Shown one piece after another: positions 33,966-43,330 of a DNA stretch of 64,000 nt (positions are counted from its first letter, which is position 1; each line of letters opens with the position of its first letter). This stretch comes from an uncultured Pelagibacteraceae bacterium (GTDB lineage: Bacteria > Pseudomonadota > Alphaproteobacteria > Pelagibacterales > Pelagibacteraceae): the NCBI GenBank assembly GCA_902532195.1, contig CACAHE010000006.1:1-64000 (forward strand), in the 5' to 3' direction. A model generated the notes under the pieces. The model worked only from the letters and a program-made list of their open reading frames with translations, made no database searches and was not told where the DNA came from. The translations under genes and the position numbers were made by a program.

Positions 33966-35080
33966 TATCTTACCGCATCATTAGGTGAAACAAATTTATG
34001 TCCAAATGTATCAGCAACTGCTTTGTAAGTTACATTGCCTTTATGTACATTTAATCCTGCTAAAAAATTTGGATCATTTTTAAGTGCTTTTTTATAACCA
34101 TCTTTCGCAAGTATAGATAAAAAAGGTAGGGTTGCTTTATTTAATGCTAAAGTAGATGTTCTAGGAACTCCACCTGGCATATTAGCTACACAATAATGAA
34201 CAACATCATCTACGATATAAGTTGGTTCTGCATGAGTTGTTGGTTTACTTGTTTCAACACAACCACCTTGATCTATTGCTACATCAACTATAACTGAACC
34301 TCTTTTCATATTTTTTAACATTGACTTAGTAATTAATTTCGGTGCTTCAGCTCCTGGAATTAAAACTCCTCCAACTAATAAATCGCATTCGGAAATTAAT
34401 TTTTCTAAGTTAGTACTATCGCTATGTTGAGGAATTATTTTATCACCAAATACTTTAGTTAGTTGTTCTAATCTTTCTTTAGATTTATCTACTATATGCA
34501 CTTTAGCTTTCATGCCTGTAGCTATAATTGCAGCATTTTCTCCAACAACTCCTCCTCCTAAAATTACTACATTTCCTGGTTCAACTCCTGGAGCTCCACC
34601 TAAAAGTAGTCCTCTACCCTTTTGGTTTTTTTCTAGACAGTGTGCTCCAGCCTGAACAGACATTCTTCCAGCTACTGCGCTCATAGGAGCTAATAAAGGA
34701 AGTCTTCCGTTGTTGTCTGTGACTGTTTCATAAGCAATACATACTGATTTTGAATTAATTAATCCTTGGGTTAATTCTTTAGCGGCTGCTAAATGTAAAT
34801 AAGTAAAAACAATTTGATTCTCTTTAATCATTTTTACTTCATTAGATAATGGTTCTTTTACTTTAACAATAATTTCTGCATCATTAAAAATATCTTCTGC
34901 TTTATCAATTATTTTTGCACCTGAAGATTTATATTGCTCATCATCAAAACCGGCTTCAAATCCACCATTTTTCTCAACTAATACTTCGTTACCATTTGAA
35001 ACTAAAACTTTTACACTTTCAGGGGTTAGACCAATTCTATTCTCTTGAGGTTTTATTTCTTTTGGAACACCAATTTTCAT
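33965..35080 (-). CDS. ald: Alanine dehydrogenase
   Basis: A 371-residue NAD-dependent alanine dehydrogenase that deaminates L-alanine to pyruvate and ammonia. MKIGVPKEIKPQENRIGLTP at the start, the Rossmann loop VILGGGVVGENAA near residue 175, and VDVAIDQGGCVETSKPTTH are family hallmarks. It follows the pyruvate-dependent aminotransferase by 9 bp, so it can recycle the alanine that enzyme makes and release ammonium. This arrangement matches known taurine-dissimilation gene sets. Full length. Confidence 0.95.
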   Translation of the reverse strand: MKIGVPKEIKPQENRIGLTPESVKVLVSNGNEVLVEKNGGFEAGFDDEQYKSSGAKIIDKAEDIFNDAEIIVKVKEPLSNEVKMIKENQIVFTYLHLAAAKELTQGLINSKSVCIAYETVTDNNGRLPLLAPMSAVAGRMSVQAGAHCLEKNQKGRGLLLGGAPGVEPGNVVILGGGVVGENAAIIATGMKAKVHIVDKSKERLEQLTKVFGDKIIPQHSDSTNLEKLISECDLLVGGVLIPGAEAPKLITKSMLKNMKRGSVIVDVAIDQGGCVETSKPTTHAEPTYIVDDVVHYCVANMPGGVPRTSTLALNKATLPFLSILAKDGYKKALKNDPNFLAGLNVHKGNVTYKAVADTFGHKFVSPNDAVR

Positions 35081-35089
35081 AAATGAAAA

Positions 35090-36436
35090 TCAATTTTTTT
35101 TACTTTTGGAGTAATTTGTTATTCCTGTTCTAAGTTTATCGACTATTTCATCAATATGTTTTTTTTCAGAAATAAACATTGGAGCAATTATTAAACAATC
35201 TCCTGTTGCTTTAAAATTAATTCCAACTTCGTAACAATGCTTAAAGCAGGTAAAACCAGCTACTCCAGGTTTTTTATCCATCTTAATATCGATTCCCCCC
35301 ATCATTCCATATCCACGTATGTTATCCACTGCATCTAAATCTTTTAACGAAAATAATGCTTTTTGAAAATATGGAGCCATCTCTTTTGATCTTTTGAAAA
35401 TATCTTCTTTTTCAAAAATATCTTGAACTGCTAGTGCAGCTGCAACTGAAATAGGTATTCCTGAGTAAGTGTAACCATGAAATAATTCGATTGTTCCTTT
35501 TGGAGAACCATCCATAATTGCATCATAAATTTCTTCTTTGCATGCAACGACTCCCATTGGAACGATACCATTAGTAGTTGCTTTAGCCATCGTCATTAAA
35601 TCAGGTGTTACTCCGAATTCTTGGGATCCAAATGGTGAACCCATTCTTCCCCATCCTGTAATAACTTCGTCAAAAATTAATAATATTCCGTGCTTATCAC
35701 ATATTTCTCTTAATCTTTGTAAATATCCTTTTGGAGGAACAAGCGTACCTGTAGATCCTGCAACTGGTTCTACAATACAAGCTGCTATATTTTCTGCTCC
35801 AAAATTTGCACAAATTCTCTCTAAATCGTTTGCAAGTTCTGCTCCAGTTTCGGGTTGGCCTGAAATAAATTTATGTTCTGGTAAGTGAGTATGTCTCATA
35901 TGAACAACTCCTGGCATTAAAACACTAGCAAATGTTTTTACATTGTTTACCATACCACCAACAGATGTAGCTCCAATGTTCATTCCATGGTAAGCTCTTT
36001 CTCTACCTACAAATCTGAATCTATGACCTTCTCCTCTTGCTTTATGATATGCTATAGCAATTTTAATTGCAGTCTCTACTGCTGTTGATCCACATATAGT
36101 ATAAAAAATCTTATTTAAATTTCCTGGTGTATGTTTTGAAATTCTAGTGGCTAACTCAAATGATCCACCAAAACCTTGTTGAAATGGTTGGCAATAATCT
36201 AATTTATTTAATTGATTGGTAATCGCATCTATAATCTCTTTTCTTCCATGTCCCAGTGGATTGCAAAATAGACCTGAACTTGCATCTATTTGAGTTTGAC
36301 CCTCATGATTTTTTAAATAACAACCTTTTGCCTCTGTTATTAATCTTGGGTTGGCTTTAAAATCTTTATTGGATGTAAAAGGCATCCAATGTTCATTTAA
36401 AGAATTTGGTATCGATGATTTATTTTCTGAACTCAT
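35090..36436 (-). CDS. tpa: Class III aminotransferase, probable taurine:pyruvate aminotransferase
   Basis: A 448-residue PLP enzyme of the omega-amino acid:pyruvate class. GSTAVETAIKIAIAYHKARG, the PLP-binding IFDEVITGWGRMG and the lysine region TMAKATTNGIVPMG are clear. Taurine:pyruvate aminotransferase converts taurine to sulfoacetaldehyde and makes alanine. The call is supported by the divergent tauABC genes and by ald downstream; beta-alanine or another omega-amine is the alternative. No sulfoacetaldehyde acetyltransferase gene lies in the window. First gene of its operon. Confidence 0.85.
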   Translation of the reverse strand: MSSENKSSIPNSLNEHWMPFTSNKDFKANPRLITEAKGCYLKNHEGQTQIDASSGLFCNPLGHGRKEIIDAITNQLNKLDYCQPFQQGFGGSFELATRISKHTPGNLNKIFYTICGSTAVETAIKIAIAYHKARGEGHRFRFVGRERAYHGMNIGATSVGGMVNNVKTFASVLMPGVVHMRHTHLPEHKFISGQPETGAELANDLERICANFGAENIAACIVEPVAGSTGTLVPPKGYLQRLREICDKHGILLIFDEVITGWGRMGSPFGSQEFGVTPDLMTMAKATTNGIVPMGVVACKEEIYDAIMDGSPKGTIELFHGYTYSGIPISVAAALAVQDIFEKEDIFKRSKEMAPYFQKALFSLKDLDAVDNIRGYGMMGGIDIKMDKKPGVAGFTCFKHCYEVGINFKATGDCLIIAPMFISEKKHIDEIVDKLRTGITNYSKSKKN

Positions 36437-36600
36437 AAATATTAAAAAATCAATATTTAGACTAATTTATTTAAATTAACTAGAAAAATATAATGAATGT
36501 AGCACAACTCATGATTGTATACATGATTAATTAGCGTTTACATCGGTCCTATAATCAACTTTAATCTTGTTTTTAAATTTAAATTTAAAGAGGAGATTAA
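36437..36600. promoter_or_regulatory. Divergent regulatory region of the taurine locus
   Basis: The 164-bp gap between tpa and tauA should carry promoters for both sides. For tauA a TATAAT at 36550-36555 is a reasonable -10, though without a good -35, and AGAGGAG is a strong ribosome-binding site just before the ATG. ATGATT occurs twice about 14 bp apart (36511 and 36524) and might be an operator half-site pair. No regulator gene of the TauR type is adjacent. I see no riboswitch-like structure. Confidence 0.35.
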
Positions 36601-37542
36601 ATGAAAAAAATAATAAGTTTTCTTCTAGGAACTATTGTTGCTCTTAACTTATCTATTTCTGTTGCAAATTCTGCAGCAAAAGAAGTTAGAGTAGCTTTCT
36701 TCTTAGAGTGGCCTACTCCAAACCAAGAAGATAAAGTAAAAAAACTTTTTGATAAAGCTTTGGGTGTGCCAGTTAAATGGACAAACTTTGCAAACGGTGG
36801 TGCGATGACTGACGCTATGTTAGCTGGAGACATCGATATTTCTTATTCGCAAGGCTTAGTACCATTTATAAATGCAGTTAAATCTAAAGCACCTTTGAAA
36901 CTTGTAGATATAGCTATGGAATACGGTATGGGTGGAACAACTTGTGTTACATCTAATGCATCTGGTATTACAAAAGCTAATGCTTCTGAATTAGAAGGCA
37001 AAAAAGTTGCTGTTCCACTAGGAACAATGGCTGAGTATGTTTTTGATGAAAGTATGAAAGTTGTAGGAGCTGATAGATCTAAAATGGATGTTATTCAAAT
37101 GGACCCTGAAGAAGGAGCTGCTGCGTTAGTAAGTGGTGATGTTGTTATGGCATGTTTATTTGGTGGTAACTCTATCAAAGCTGCTGTAGCAGTTGGATCA
37201 AGACTATTAACAGTTCAAGAAGCTCGTGATGCTGGTATTCTTGGTATAGATATTACATCTGTTACTGACAAATTCATGAAAGAAAACCCAGGTATGCTTA
37301 GAACTTTCATAGAAGTAACTCATGAAGCTAATGCTAGATATGCTTCAGGCAAAAGTGACCTGAACGTTATAGCTAAAGATGCTGAAATGAAACTTGGAGA
37401 TATGAAAGAAACTATAGGTGGATTTAAATTTTTAACACCTGCAGAAACTAAGAAATCTATGGAAAGTGGTAATCTTGCTGGATTCCTAAATGCGATGGAT
37501 ACACCTAAGGGTGCAGTAGATACTAGTTTTTTACCTTTATAA
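36601..37542 (+). CDS. tauA: Taurine ABC transporter, periplasmic binding protein
   Basis: A 313-residue substrate-binding protein with a signal peptide of about 24 residues (ending SVANSA). KEVRVAFFLEWPTPNQ, TNFANGGAMTDAMLAGDIDISYSQGLVPFINA and KKVAVPLGTMAEYVFDES match TauA-like (NMT1/SsuA fold) proteins. It captures taurine or a similar sulfonate in the periplasm. It has a strong ribosome-binding site and is followed by an intrinsic-terminator-like hairpin before tauB, both fitting high expression. The divergent aminotransferase supports taurine as ligand. Confidence 0.9.
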   Translation: MKKIISFLLGTIVALNLSISVANSAAKEVRVAFFLEWPTPNQEDKVKKLFDKALGVPVKWTNFANGGAMTDAMLAGDIDISYSQGLVPFINAVKSKAPLKLVDIAMEYGMGGTTCVTSNASGITKANASELEGKKVAVPLGTMAEYVFDESMKVVGADRSKMDVIQMDPEEGAAALVSGDVVMACLFGGNSIKAAVAVGSRLLTVQEARDAGILGIDITSVTDKFMKENPGMLRTFIEVTHEANARYASGKSDLNVIAKDAEMKLGDMKETIGGFKFLTPAETKKSMESGNLAGFLNAMDTPKGAVDTSFLPL

Positions 37543-37566
37543 TTTAAAGGTTTAGATAAATTTAAA

Positions 37567-37602
37567 TAGGCGCCAATTTAATAAATTGGTGCCTATTTTT
37601 TT
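37567..37602 (+). terminator. Intrinsic-terminator-like hairpin between tauA and tauB
   Basis: A 13-bp stem (TAGGCGCCAATTT/AAATTGGTGCCTA, one G-T pair) with a 3-nt loop is followed by seven T. This is the best intrinsic terminator in the window. Placed 24 bp after tauA and 26 bp before tauB, it should end most transcripts after tauA and let a fraction read on into tauBC. Confidence 0.85.
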
Positions 37603-37628
37603 AGCAGAAATTCAATTATATTATTTGT

Positions 37629-38426
37629 ATGAGTGATCTAGTTTCTCAAAATTTAAATATGATTTTTAAAACTCCGAAAGGAGAAACTGTTCATGCATTA
37701 AAAGATTTAAATTTTACACTTAAAAAAGGAGAGCTTTTAACTGTACTAGGCCCTTCAGGTTGCGGAAAAACAACTTTATTAAATATTGCAGCAGGATTTC
37801 TAAGACCCACATCTGGTTCAATTGTTTTAGGTGGAAATGAAATAAATGGTCCTGGCGTTGAAAGAGGAATGGTTTTTCAACAAGGTGCTTTATTTGAATG
37901 GTTGACAGTAGCTGAGAATGTAAATTTTGGTCTAAGAATGAAAAAAGAAGATTCAATTAAAACAGCAAAGAAAGTTGAAGAATGGTTAAATATAGTTGGT
38001 CTTCAAGGATTTGGAAATACACCAACCTATCAATTATCTGGTGGAATGCAGCAAAGAGTTGCTTTGGCAAGATGTTTAATTAACGATCCTGATTTAATTT
38101 TAATGGATGAACCTTTGGGTGCTCTTGATGCTTTAACTAGAGAAAAAATGCAGTCTTTAGTTTTAAAAATTTGGAAAGAAACTGGAAAAACAATAATTTT
38201 AATTACTCATTCAGTTGAAGAAGCTTTGCTACTTGGAGAAAGATTGTATGTAATGGCTCCAAGACCTGGCCGTATACATAAAGAATATAGGCTGCCCTTT
38301 GCATCAATGGGATTAGATGGAGATTTAAGAGAAATTAAAAAGCAAAAAGAATTTTCAAGCAAAAGAGAAGAAATATTAGCCATGATTTGGAATATGGAAG
38401 AAGAAATTATGGGAAAAGATATTTAG
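37629..38426 (+). CDS. tauB: Taurine ABC transporter, ATP-binding protein
   Basis: A 265-residue ABC ATPase of the TauB/SsuB group. Walker A is GPSGCGKTT, the signature is QLSGGMQQRVALARC, and Walker B is LILMDEPLGALDALTRE, followed by the switch His in LITHSVEEA. It energises TauC at the cytoplasmic face of the inner membrane. It is 86 bp downstream of tauA, beyond the terminator-like hairpin, and 1 bp from tauC. Confidence 0.93.
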   Translation: MSDLVSQNLNMIFKTPKGETVHALKDLNFTLKKGELLTVLGPSGCGKTTLLNIAAGFLRPTSGSIVLGGNEINGPGVERGMVFQQGALFEWLTVAENVNFGLRMKKEDSIKTAKKVEEWLNIVGLQGFGNTPTYQLSGGMQQRVALARCLINDPDLILMDEPLGALDALTREKMQSLVLKIWKETGKTIILITHSVEEALLLGERLYVMAPRPGRIHKEYRLPFASMGLDGDLREIKKQKEFSSKREEILAMIWNMEEEIMGKDI

Positions 38427-38427
38427 T

Positions 38428-40338
38428 ATGTTTACTCAAATAATAACATTTTTGATTTTTTTTGCAGTTATAGGATGCATTCTTTACGGAAGAAAACTAA
38501 TTAGAACTGAAAGAGTTGATGCTGTATTTGGAAATCCTGAAAGAGCAAAAGGAGGAATACATTGGGTTATCGTTGGAAGTAGTTTTTTGTTACTTACATG
38601 GCTTTATTATTCGTGGGATATAGCAAAAGCTTTTTACCCAAAATCAGCTAATGAGCTATGTCAAGTTGGAAAGGTTAATGACTCATTACTATCTTTAAAG
38701 TATCTTTTTCCAATAGAAGAAAGGCAGTATAAAAGCACCTTCGTAATTAAGAGTGAAAATAAAAATATTGATAAGTTAGCAAAAGAAATTGACAATACAG
38801 AAGGTTTAAGAACCCAAGATAAAAATAAACTTTTAAATTTAATTAACAAAACTAAAAAAACAATTCCATTATTAACTAACGAAAATCTTCTTCAGAATAC
38901 TAATAAAATTAAAATTAATGAAATAAATAATAAAATTATTCAGTTAACAAAAGAATTCCAAAAAACAAACTACCCTGGAGAAAGTTCTGAAGAAAAAAGC
39001 AAAAGAATAGAAGATGCAAAAAAAGAAGGAAATTGGGGAGCTTCTGGAACTGCTGTTGAACAAACTATAGAAATTCCAATTATTCCTAAAACTAATAAAG
39101 GATTAAAGTTCGATGCAGCTGCAAAAGAATTAAAAATAATTAGTGATGAATTCTTTAAATTAAGAAACCATAATCCGCAGTATAAGAAAGCGATGAAAGA
39201 AATTAAAGACGAAATCAAACAATACAGATCAGATTTAGATGAATCTCATGAAGTTGCTTCAACTTATGCAAAAGATATTCTTAAAGTTGCAAGAAGGATT
39301 GAATACGCAAGTATTTTTCCACCCAATACTCTAGAAGAAATGCAAAAATCTCTTATAGAATTTGATAAAGTTCAAAAAAAAGAACAAGGATACTTAAGGT
39401 TCGTGGATATTTTTTTATTCCCTTCTGGAACTATTGTTTCAAGTGGTCCCAGTTGTTCTGAACAAGGTTCAGGTAGATGGTTGCCAAAACCTTCTGATAC
39501 TTTAAATAAATTTGTTCTTTTATTAAAACCAAGTGTTGGATTTAAAAATATTCCATTAATTTGGTATGAAATGATGGACGTAAGTCAAATAATTGGTTTT
39601 ATACTTCCAGATTGGATTGCAGATATAGTGCCAGGTAAATATCCAGTTCACAGCGAAGATGGAACGGTAAAACCAAATTTTAAAAGTAAAGTTTTAAATA
39701 TTGTAACCGGTGAATTTAAATTATTTAAAATACCAGTGCCTATGGGTCATATATGGGACTCATTTTTAAGAGTATTTTTAGGTTTGGTGTTTGGAATAAT
39801 AATTGGTGTTCCCCTGGGTTTATTTATGGGTTTAAATAGATTTGCTAAAGGATTTTTTGATCCATTAATTGAATTATATAGACCAGTTCCACCATTAGCC
39901 TGGGCACCATTAGTAATTTCTGTTCTAGGTATAGATAATGTTGGAAAAGTATTTTTATTATTTATGGTTTCTTTATCTATAATGATTATTTCAGCAAGAG
40001 CTGGAGCTTCGGGAACACAACTATCAAAAATTCATGCAGCCCATTCTTTAGGTGCTTCGAGATGGCAAATATTAAGACATGTTATATTTCCAAATTCTCT
40101 GCCTGAAATATTAACTGGTGTTAGAGTTGCTATTGGTATGTGTTGGGGAACATTAGTAGCTGCAGAATTTCTAGCAGGAACAACAGGTATTGGATTTGTT
40201 GAAAACGTTGCTAAAAAATACTTTCAATATGAAGTTATTTGGATAACAATATTTGTTATGGGTATGCTTGGACTACTGTTTGATGTTACTCTTAGAAAAA
40301 TAATAGATAAAACTATTCCATGGCGAGGAAAAGGATAG
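38428..40338 (+). CDS. tauC: Taurine ABC transporter permease with very long N-terminal extension
   Basis: A 636-residue permease; ordinary TauC proteins are near 260-280 residues. The last ~200 residues are the standard BPD permease domain with the cytoplasmic HAAHSLGASRWQILRHVIFP (EAA) loop. Before it come two helices (about 1-20 and 48-66) and some 350 residues, much of it charged and probably coiled coil, likely facing the periplasm. One uninterrupted frame links the parts. The extension may help dock TauA. Gap to tauB is 1 bp. Function of the extension is inferred. Confidence 0.9.
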   Translation: MFTQIITFLIFFAVIGCILYGRKLIRTERVDAVFGNPERAKGGIHWVIVGSSFLLLTWLYYSWDIAKAFYPKSANELCQVGKVNDSLLSLKYLFPIEERQYKSTFVIKSENKNIDKLAKEIDNTEGLRTQDKNKLLNLINKTKKTIPLLTNENLLQNTNKIKINEINNKIIQLTKEFQKTNYPGESSEEKSKRIEDAKKEGNWGASGTAVEQTIEIPIIPKTNKGLKFDAAAKELKIISDEFFKLRNHNPQYKKAMKEIKDEIKQYRSDLDESHEVASTYAKDILKVARRIEYASIFPPNTLEEMQKSLIEFDKVQKKEQGYLRFVDIFLFPSGTIVSSGPSCSEQGSGRWLPKPSDTLNKFVLLLKPSVGFKNIPLIWYEMMDVSQIIGFILPDWIADIVPGKYPVHSEDGTVKPNFKSKVLNIVTGEFKLFKIPVPMGHIWDSFLRVFLGLVFGIIIGVPLGLFMGLNRFAKGFFDPLIELYRPVPPLAWAPLVISVLGIDNVGKVFLLFMVSLSIMIISARAGASGTQLSKIHAAHSLGASRWQILRHVIFPNSLPEILTGVRVAIGMCWGTLVAAEFLAGTTGIGFVENVAKKYFQYEVIWITIFVMGMLGLLFDVTLRKIIDKTIPWRGKG

Positions 40339-40355
40339 ATAAAATTTCTTAATTA

Positions 40356-41267
40356 ATGAGACAAAATATCAAAAAGAAATTAAAAATTTCTGTTCATATC
40401 CCTTTTTATTTAAACAAAGATAAATTTAAAAAATTTAGAATATTAAAAAAAGTTTGTAATTCCTATTTAAAACTATCTAAAGAAACAAAAATTTTTATTC
40501 ACACAAATATAAGATTTAAATCAAAAAATAAAAAAATTAAAATATTATTTTATAATTTAAAAAATATTCACCCATTTAGATTAACTTGGTTTCCAAGAAA
40601 ATTGATGAAAAAACAAACTAATAATTTTGATATATTCATATATGCTGAAGATGATGTTTTATTTACTAAAAAAAATTTGAAATATTGGTTGAATCATAAA
40701 AATGTCTGTATAGAAAATAAATTTAATCTTGGTTTTTTAAGAATTGAAAAAAATAATCATTTATTTGCAATAGATCAAATTAAAAAATTTTCTTTTTTTA
40801 AAAAAATTAATAATAAGCGGTTTGCTATTGTTGAAAATCCTTATTGCGCAATGTGGATTTATGAAAAAAAAGAATTTAAAAAATTTATTAAATCAAAATA
40901 TTTTAATTTTAAATGGGATATGAATAAAATTGGAAAAGTAAACTTAGATAGAGAAATGTCTGGAATTGGATGGCACGGTCAAGATATTAAAAAAGGTTTT
41001 AATATGGGTCATTATATTGCAACGATAATCCCAATAAATAAGAATAAATTAGATACTGGATCCTATATAAAACATTTGCCAAATAATTATTCAAAAAATC
41101 CAGCTGGTTTATTTGGAACTATTAAATTAAATGACCTTATGAAAAAAAACTTAACTAAATTTAAAAAACCTTCTAAAATGAAATTGTTAAGTTATAAAAC
41201 ATTATTTAATTTATATTCATTATTCAGAATTAATTTAAAAGATTTGAAAAAAGGACTTATTAATTGA
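40356..41267 (+). CDS. Hypothetical protein, possibly a GT-A glycosyltransferase
   Basis: A 303-residue, very Lys/Asn/Phe-rich protein. KISVHIPFYL at the start and IYAEDDVLFTKKNLKYW (a DxD-like pair in EDD) suggest a GT-A glycosyltransferase related to capsule enzymes, but the match is weak. It ends in a 4-bp overlap with the Ldh2-type gene. Its base composition is clearly more A/T-rich than the tau genes 17 bp upstream, so it looks like an insertion into an otherwise metabolic stretch. Function unproven. Confidence 0.55.
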   Translation: MRQNIKKKLKISVHIPFYLNKDKFKKFRILKKVCNSYLKLSKETKIFIHTNIRFKSKNKKIKILFYNLKNIHPFRLTWFPRKLMKKQTNNFDIFIYAEDDVLFTKKNLKYWLNHKNVCIENKFNLGFLRIEKNNHLFAIDQIKKFSFFKKINNKRFAIVENPYCAMWIYEKKEFKKFIKSKYFNFKWDMNKIGKVNLDREMSGIGWHGQDIKKGFNMGHYIATIIPINKNKLDTGSYIKHLPNNYSKNPAGLFGTIKLNDLMKKNLTKFKKPSKMKLLSYKTLFNLYSLFRINLKDLKKGLIN

Positions 41268-42265
41268 AAGTTAAAACATTAAATAAAATTTTAAATAAAA
41301 TATTTAAAAAGCATAAGCTCAGCCATAAAGACTCATTGATATGTTCTAATGCTATAATCAATGCAGAACTTGTTGGGGCTCATTCACATGGTTTATCAAG
41401 ATTAAAAATGTACTGCGAAAGAATAAATAGAAAAGTAATTAATCCAAAACCTAAAATCAAAATTAAAAAAATTTCTAATTCAATAACTTCTATAGATGCT
41501 AATAATAGTATTGGTTTTGTGGCAGCTGATATTGGAATTAAACAAGCAATTATAAATGCAAAAAAAACTGGCATAGGTTTAGTTGGAATTAAAAATAGTG
41601 GGCACTATGGTTTATCTGGCTACTATGCTGAACAAGCAGTTAAAAAAAATTTAATTGCTTTTTGTTTTACTAATGCACCTCCTGCAATTGCTCCTCACGG
41701 TGCCAAAAAAAGTTTATTTGGAACAAATCCAATTTGTTTTGGAACTCCAACGGCATCTAAGGTTCCATTTATTTTGGACACTTCTGTATCAGTTATAAAT
41801 AGAGGAAAAATAAGAGTAGCTGCGAGAACTGGTCAAAAAATACCTCATGGTGTTGCACTAGATAAATCTGGAAAAATAACTACAGATGCAAAAAAAGCTC
41901 TGAAAGGTGTTCAGTTACCAATAGCTGGTTTTAGAGGATCGGGTCTAGCATGGATGGTTGATATTTTAAGTGGAGTTATAACTGGTGGAAACCATGGAGG
42001 AAAAGTAAAGGATCCTTTTGATGACTTTTCTGGACCTCAAAATATTGGTCATTTATTTTTAGTTTTAAAACCAAATCTATTTGTTGGAAACTATAACAAA
42101 AGAATAAAAGAAAATATTAAAAGAGTAAAAAGATTGCCTAAAATAAACGGTGTAAAAGAAATATTATATCCAGGACAAAGTAAATTTAGACGTTTTAAAA
42201 AAAATCATAAAAAAGAAATAAAAGTTTCATCAAATATTACTAAAGATTTAAAATTATTAAGTTAA
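41264..42265 (+). CDS. Malate/L-lactate dehydrogenase (Ldh2) family oxidoreductase
   Basis: A 333-residue NAD(P)-dependent dehydrogenase of the non-Rossmann Ldh2/YlbC fold. NAELVGAHSHGLSRL, IKNSGHYGLSGYYAEQA and APHGAKKSLFGTNPICFGTP are diagnostic. It starts at TTG overlapping the previous stop (TTGA). Family substrates include malate, lactate, ureidoglycolate and sulfolactate (ComC). Because taurine and HpsN-like genes lie nearby, a sulfolactate-type substrate is worth testing, but nothing in the sequence decides it. The PQQ-type dehydrogenase gene follows after 3 bp. Confidence 0.85.
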   Translation: MKVKTLNKILNKIFKKHKLSHKDSLICSNAIINAELVGAHSHGLSRLKMYCERINRKVINPKPKIKIKKISNSITSIDANNSIGFVAADIGIKQAIINAKKTGIGLVGIKNSGHYGLSGYYAEQAVKKNLIAFCFTNAPPAIAPHGAKKSLFGTNPICFGTPTASKVPFILDTSVSVINRGKIRVAARTGQKIPHGVALDKSGKITTDAKKALKGVQLPIAGFRGSGLAWMVDILSGVITGGNHGGKVKDPFDDFSGPQNIGHLFLVLKPNLFVGNYNKRIKENIKRVKRLPKINGVKEILYPGQSKFRRFKKNHKKEIKVSSNITKDLKLLS

Positions 42266-42268
42266 AAA

Positions 42269-43330
42269 ATGAAGTTAAATTTTCTCATAATAATTTTTTT
42301 ATTTTTAACTAAAGTTGCAATAGCAGAAGAATTTAAATTTAATAAAATTATTAAATTAGATAAACCTTGGGGATCTACTTTTATTAACAATGATCAAATA
42401 TTAGTTACCGAGAAAGGTGGAAAAATAAAATTAATTAGCATTGGAAAAAAAGATATTAAAATTATAGATCATAATCTCAATTTTTTGGAATACGGACAAG
42501 GTGGTTTATTAGATATAATATATAAAGATAAAATAGTCTGGATCTCATACACAGAAAATAGAGAAAATTGGAAAACAAGTACATCAATAGCAAAAGGTTT
42601 TTTTAACGAAGAAAAAATTAAGTTTGAAAATATTTTTCAAGCTAATCCACCAATAGACTCTGGTTATCATTTTGGATCTAGACTCGCAATTAAAGATAAT
42701 TACCTTTTTGCGTCTGCTGGTGAGAGAGGAAAAGGAATGATAGCTCAAGATGCTTCAAAACATCCAGGCAGTATTATAAGAATTCATTTGGATGGGAGTA
42801 TTCCAAAAGATAATCCTAAATTTTTAAACAAAAAAAATTGGCTACCTGAAATTTATCAAATTGGCGTTAGAAACCCTCAAGGACTAACTGTATCTCCGTT
42901 TGATGGAAAAATTTACATAAGTAATCATGGAGCAAAAGGTGGTGATTGGTTTGGAGAAGTAAAAAAAGGAGAAAATTATGGATGGAAAATATTAGGATGG
43001 GGAGGAAAAAATTACAGTGGAACCAAAATTGGTCCTAAATGGAAACCTGGTTTTACAAAAGCAATACAATATTGGGTGCCTTCGATAGCTACCAGTGCAA
43101 TTACAATCTATAAAGGAGAAGAATTTAATGAGTGGAATGGATATGCTCTTGTCACTTCATTAAAAGATAAATCATTAAGAAAATTAGATTTTTCAGACCA
43201 AAAAAATGTTAAAGAAGAAATAGTTTTTAAAAATAAAATTGGGAGAATAAGAGATATTCAAATACACCCATCAAATGGTAAATTATTTTTTTTAAGTGAA
43301 AATGCTCTATGGTTAATGGAAAAAAATTAA
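42269..43330 (+). CDS. PQQ-dependent sugar dehydrogenase-like secreted protein
   Basis: A 353-residue beta-propeller protein with a signal peptide (about 19 residues, ending AIAEE). Motifs of the soluble aldose sugar dehydrogenase (YliI/GSDH) family are present: FGSRLAIKDNYLFASAGERGKG, KHPGSIIRIHLDGSIPKDNP, IGVRNPQGLTVSP, YGWKILGWG. Relatives oxidise aldoses in the periplasm using PQQ and pass electrons to the respiratory chain. It has 3-bp spacing after the Ldh2 gene and overlaps the convergent DUF1501 gene by 4 bp. Cofactor use is inferred. Confidence 0.88.
   Translation: MKLNFLIIIFLFLTKVAIAEEFKFNKIIKLDKPWGSTFINNDQILVTEKGGKIKLISIGKKDIKIIDHNLNFLEYGQGGLLDIIYKDKIVWISYTENRENWKTSTSIAKGFFNEEKIKFENIFQANPPIDSGYHFGSRLAIKDNYLFASAGERGKGMIAQDASKHPGSIIRIHLDGSIPKDNPKFLNKKNWLPEIYQIGVRNPQGLTVSPFDGKIYISNHGAKGGDWFGEVKKGENYGWKILGWGGKNYSGTKIGPKWKPGFTKAIQYWVPSIATSAITIYKGEEFNEWNGYALVTSLKDKSLRKLDFSDQKNVKEEIVFKNKIGRIRDIQIHPSNGKLFFLSENALWLMEKN

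Noticed and set aside
36437-36600. Riboswitch upstream of tauA
   Set aside because: I searched the gap by eye for conserved riboswitch-like stems and found none beyond short A/T repeats.
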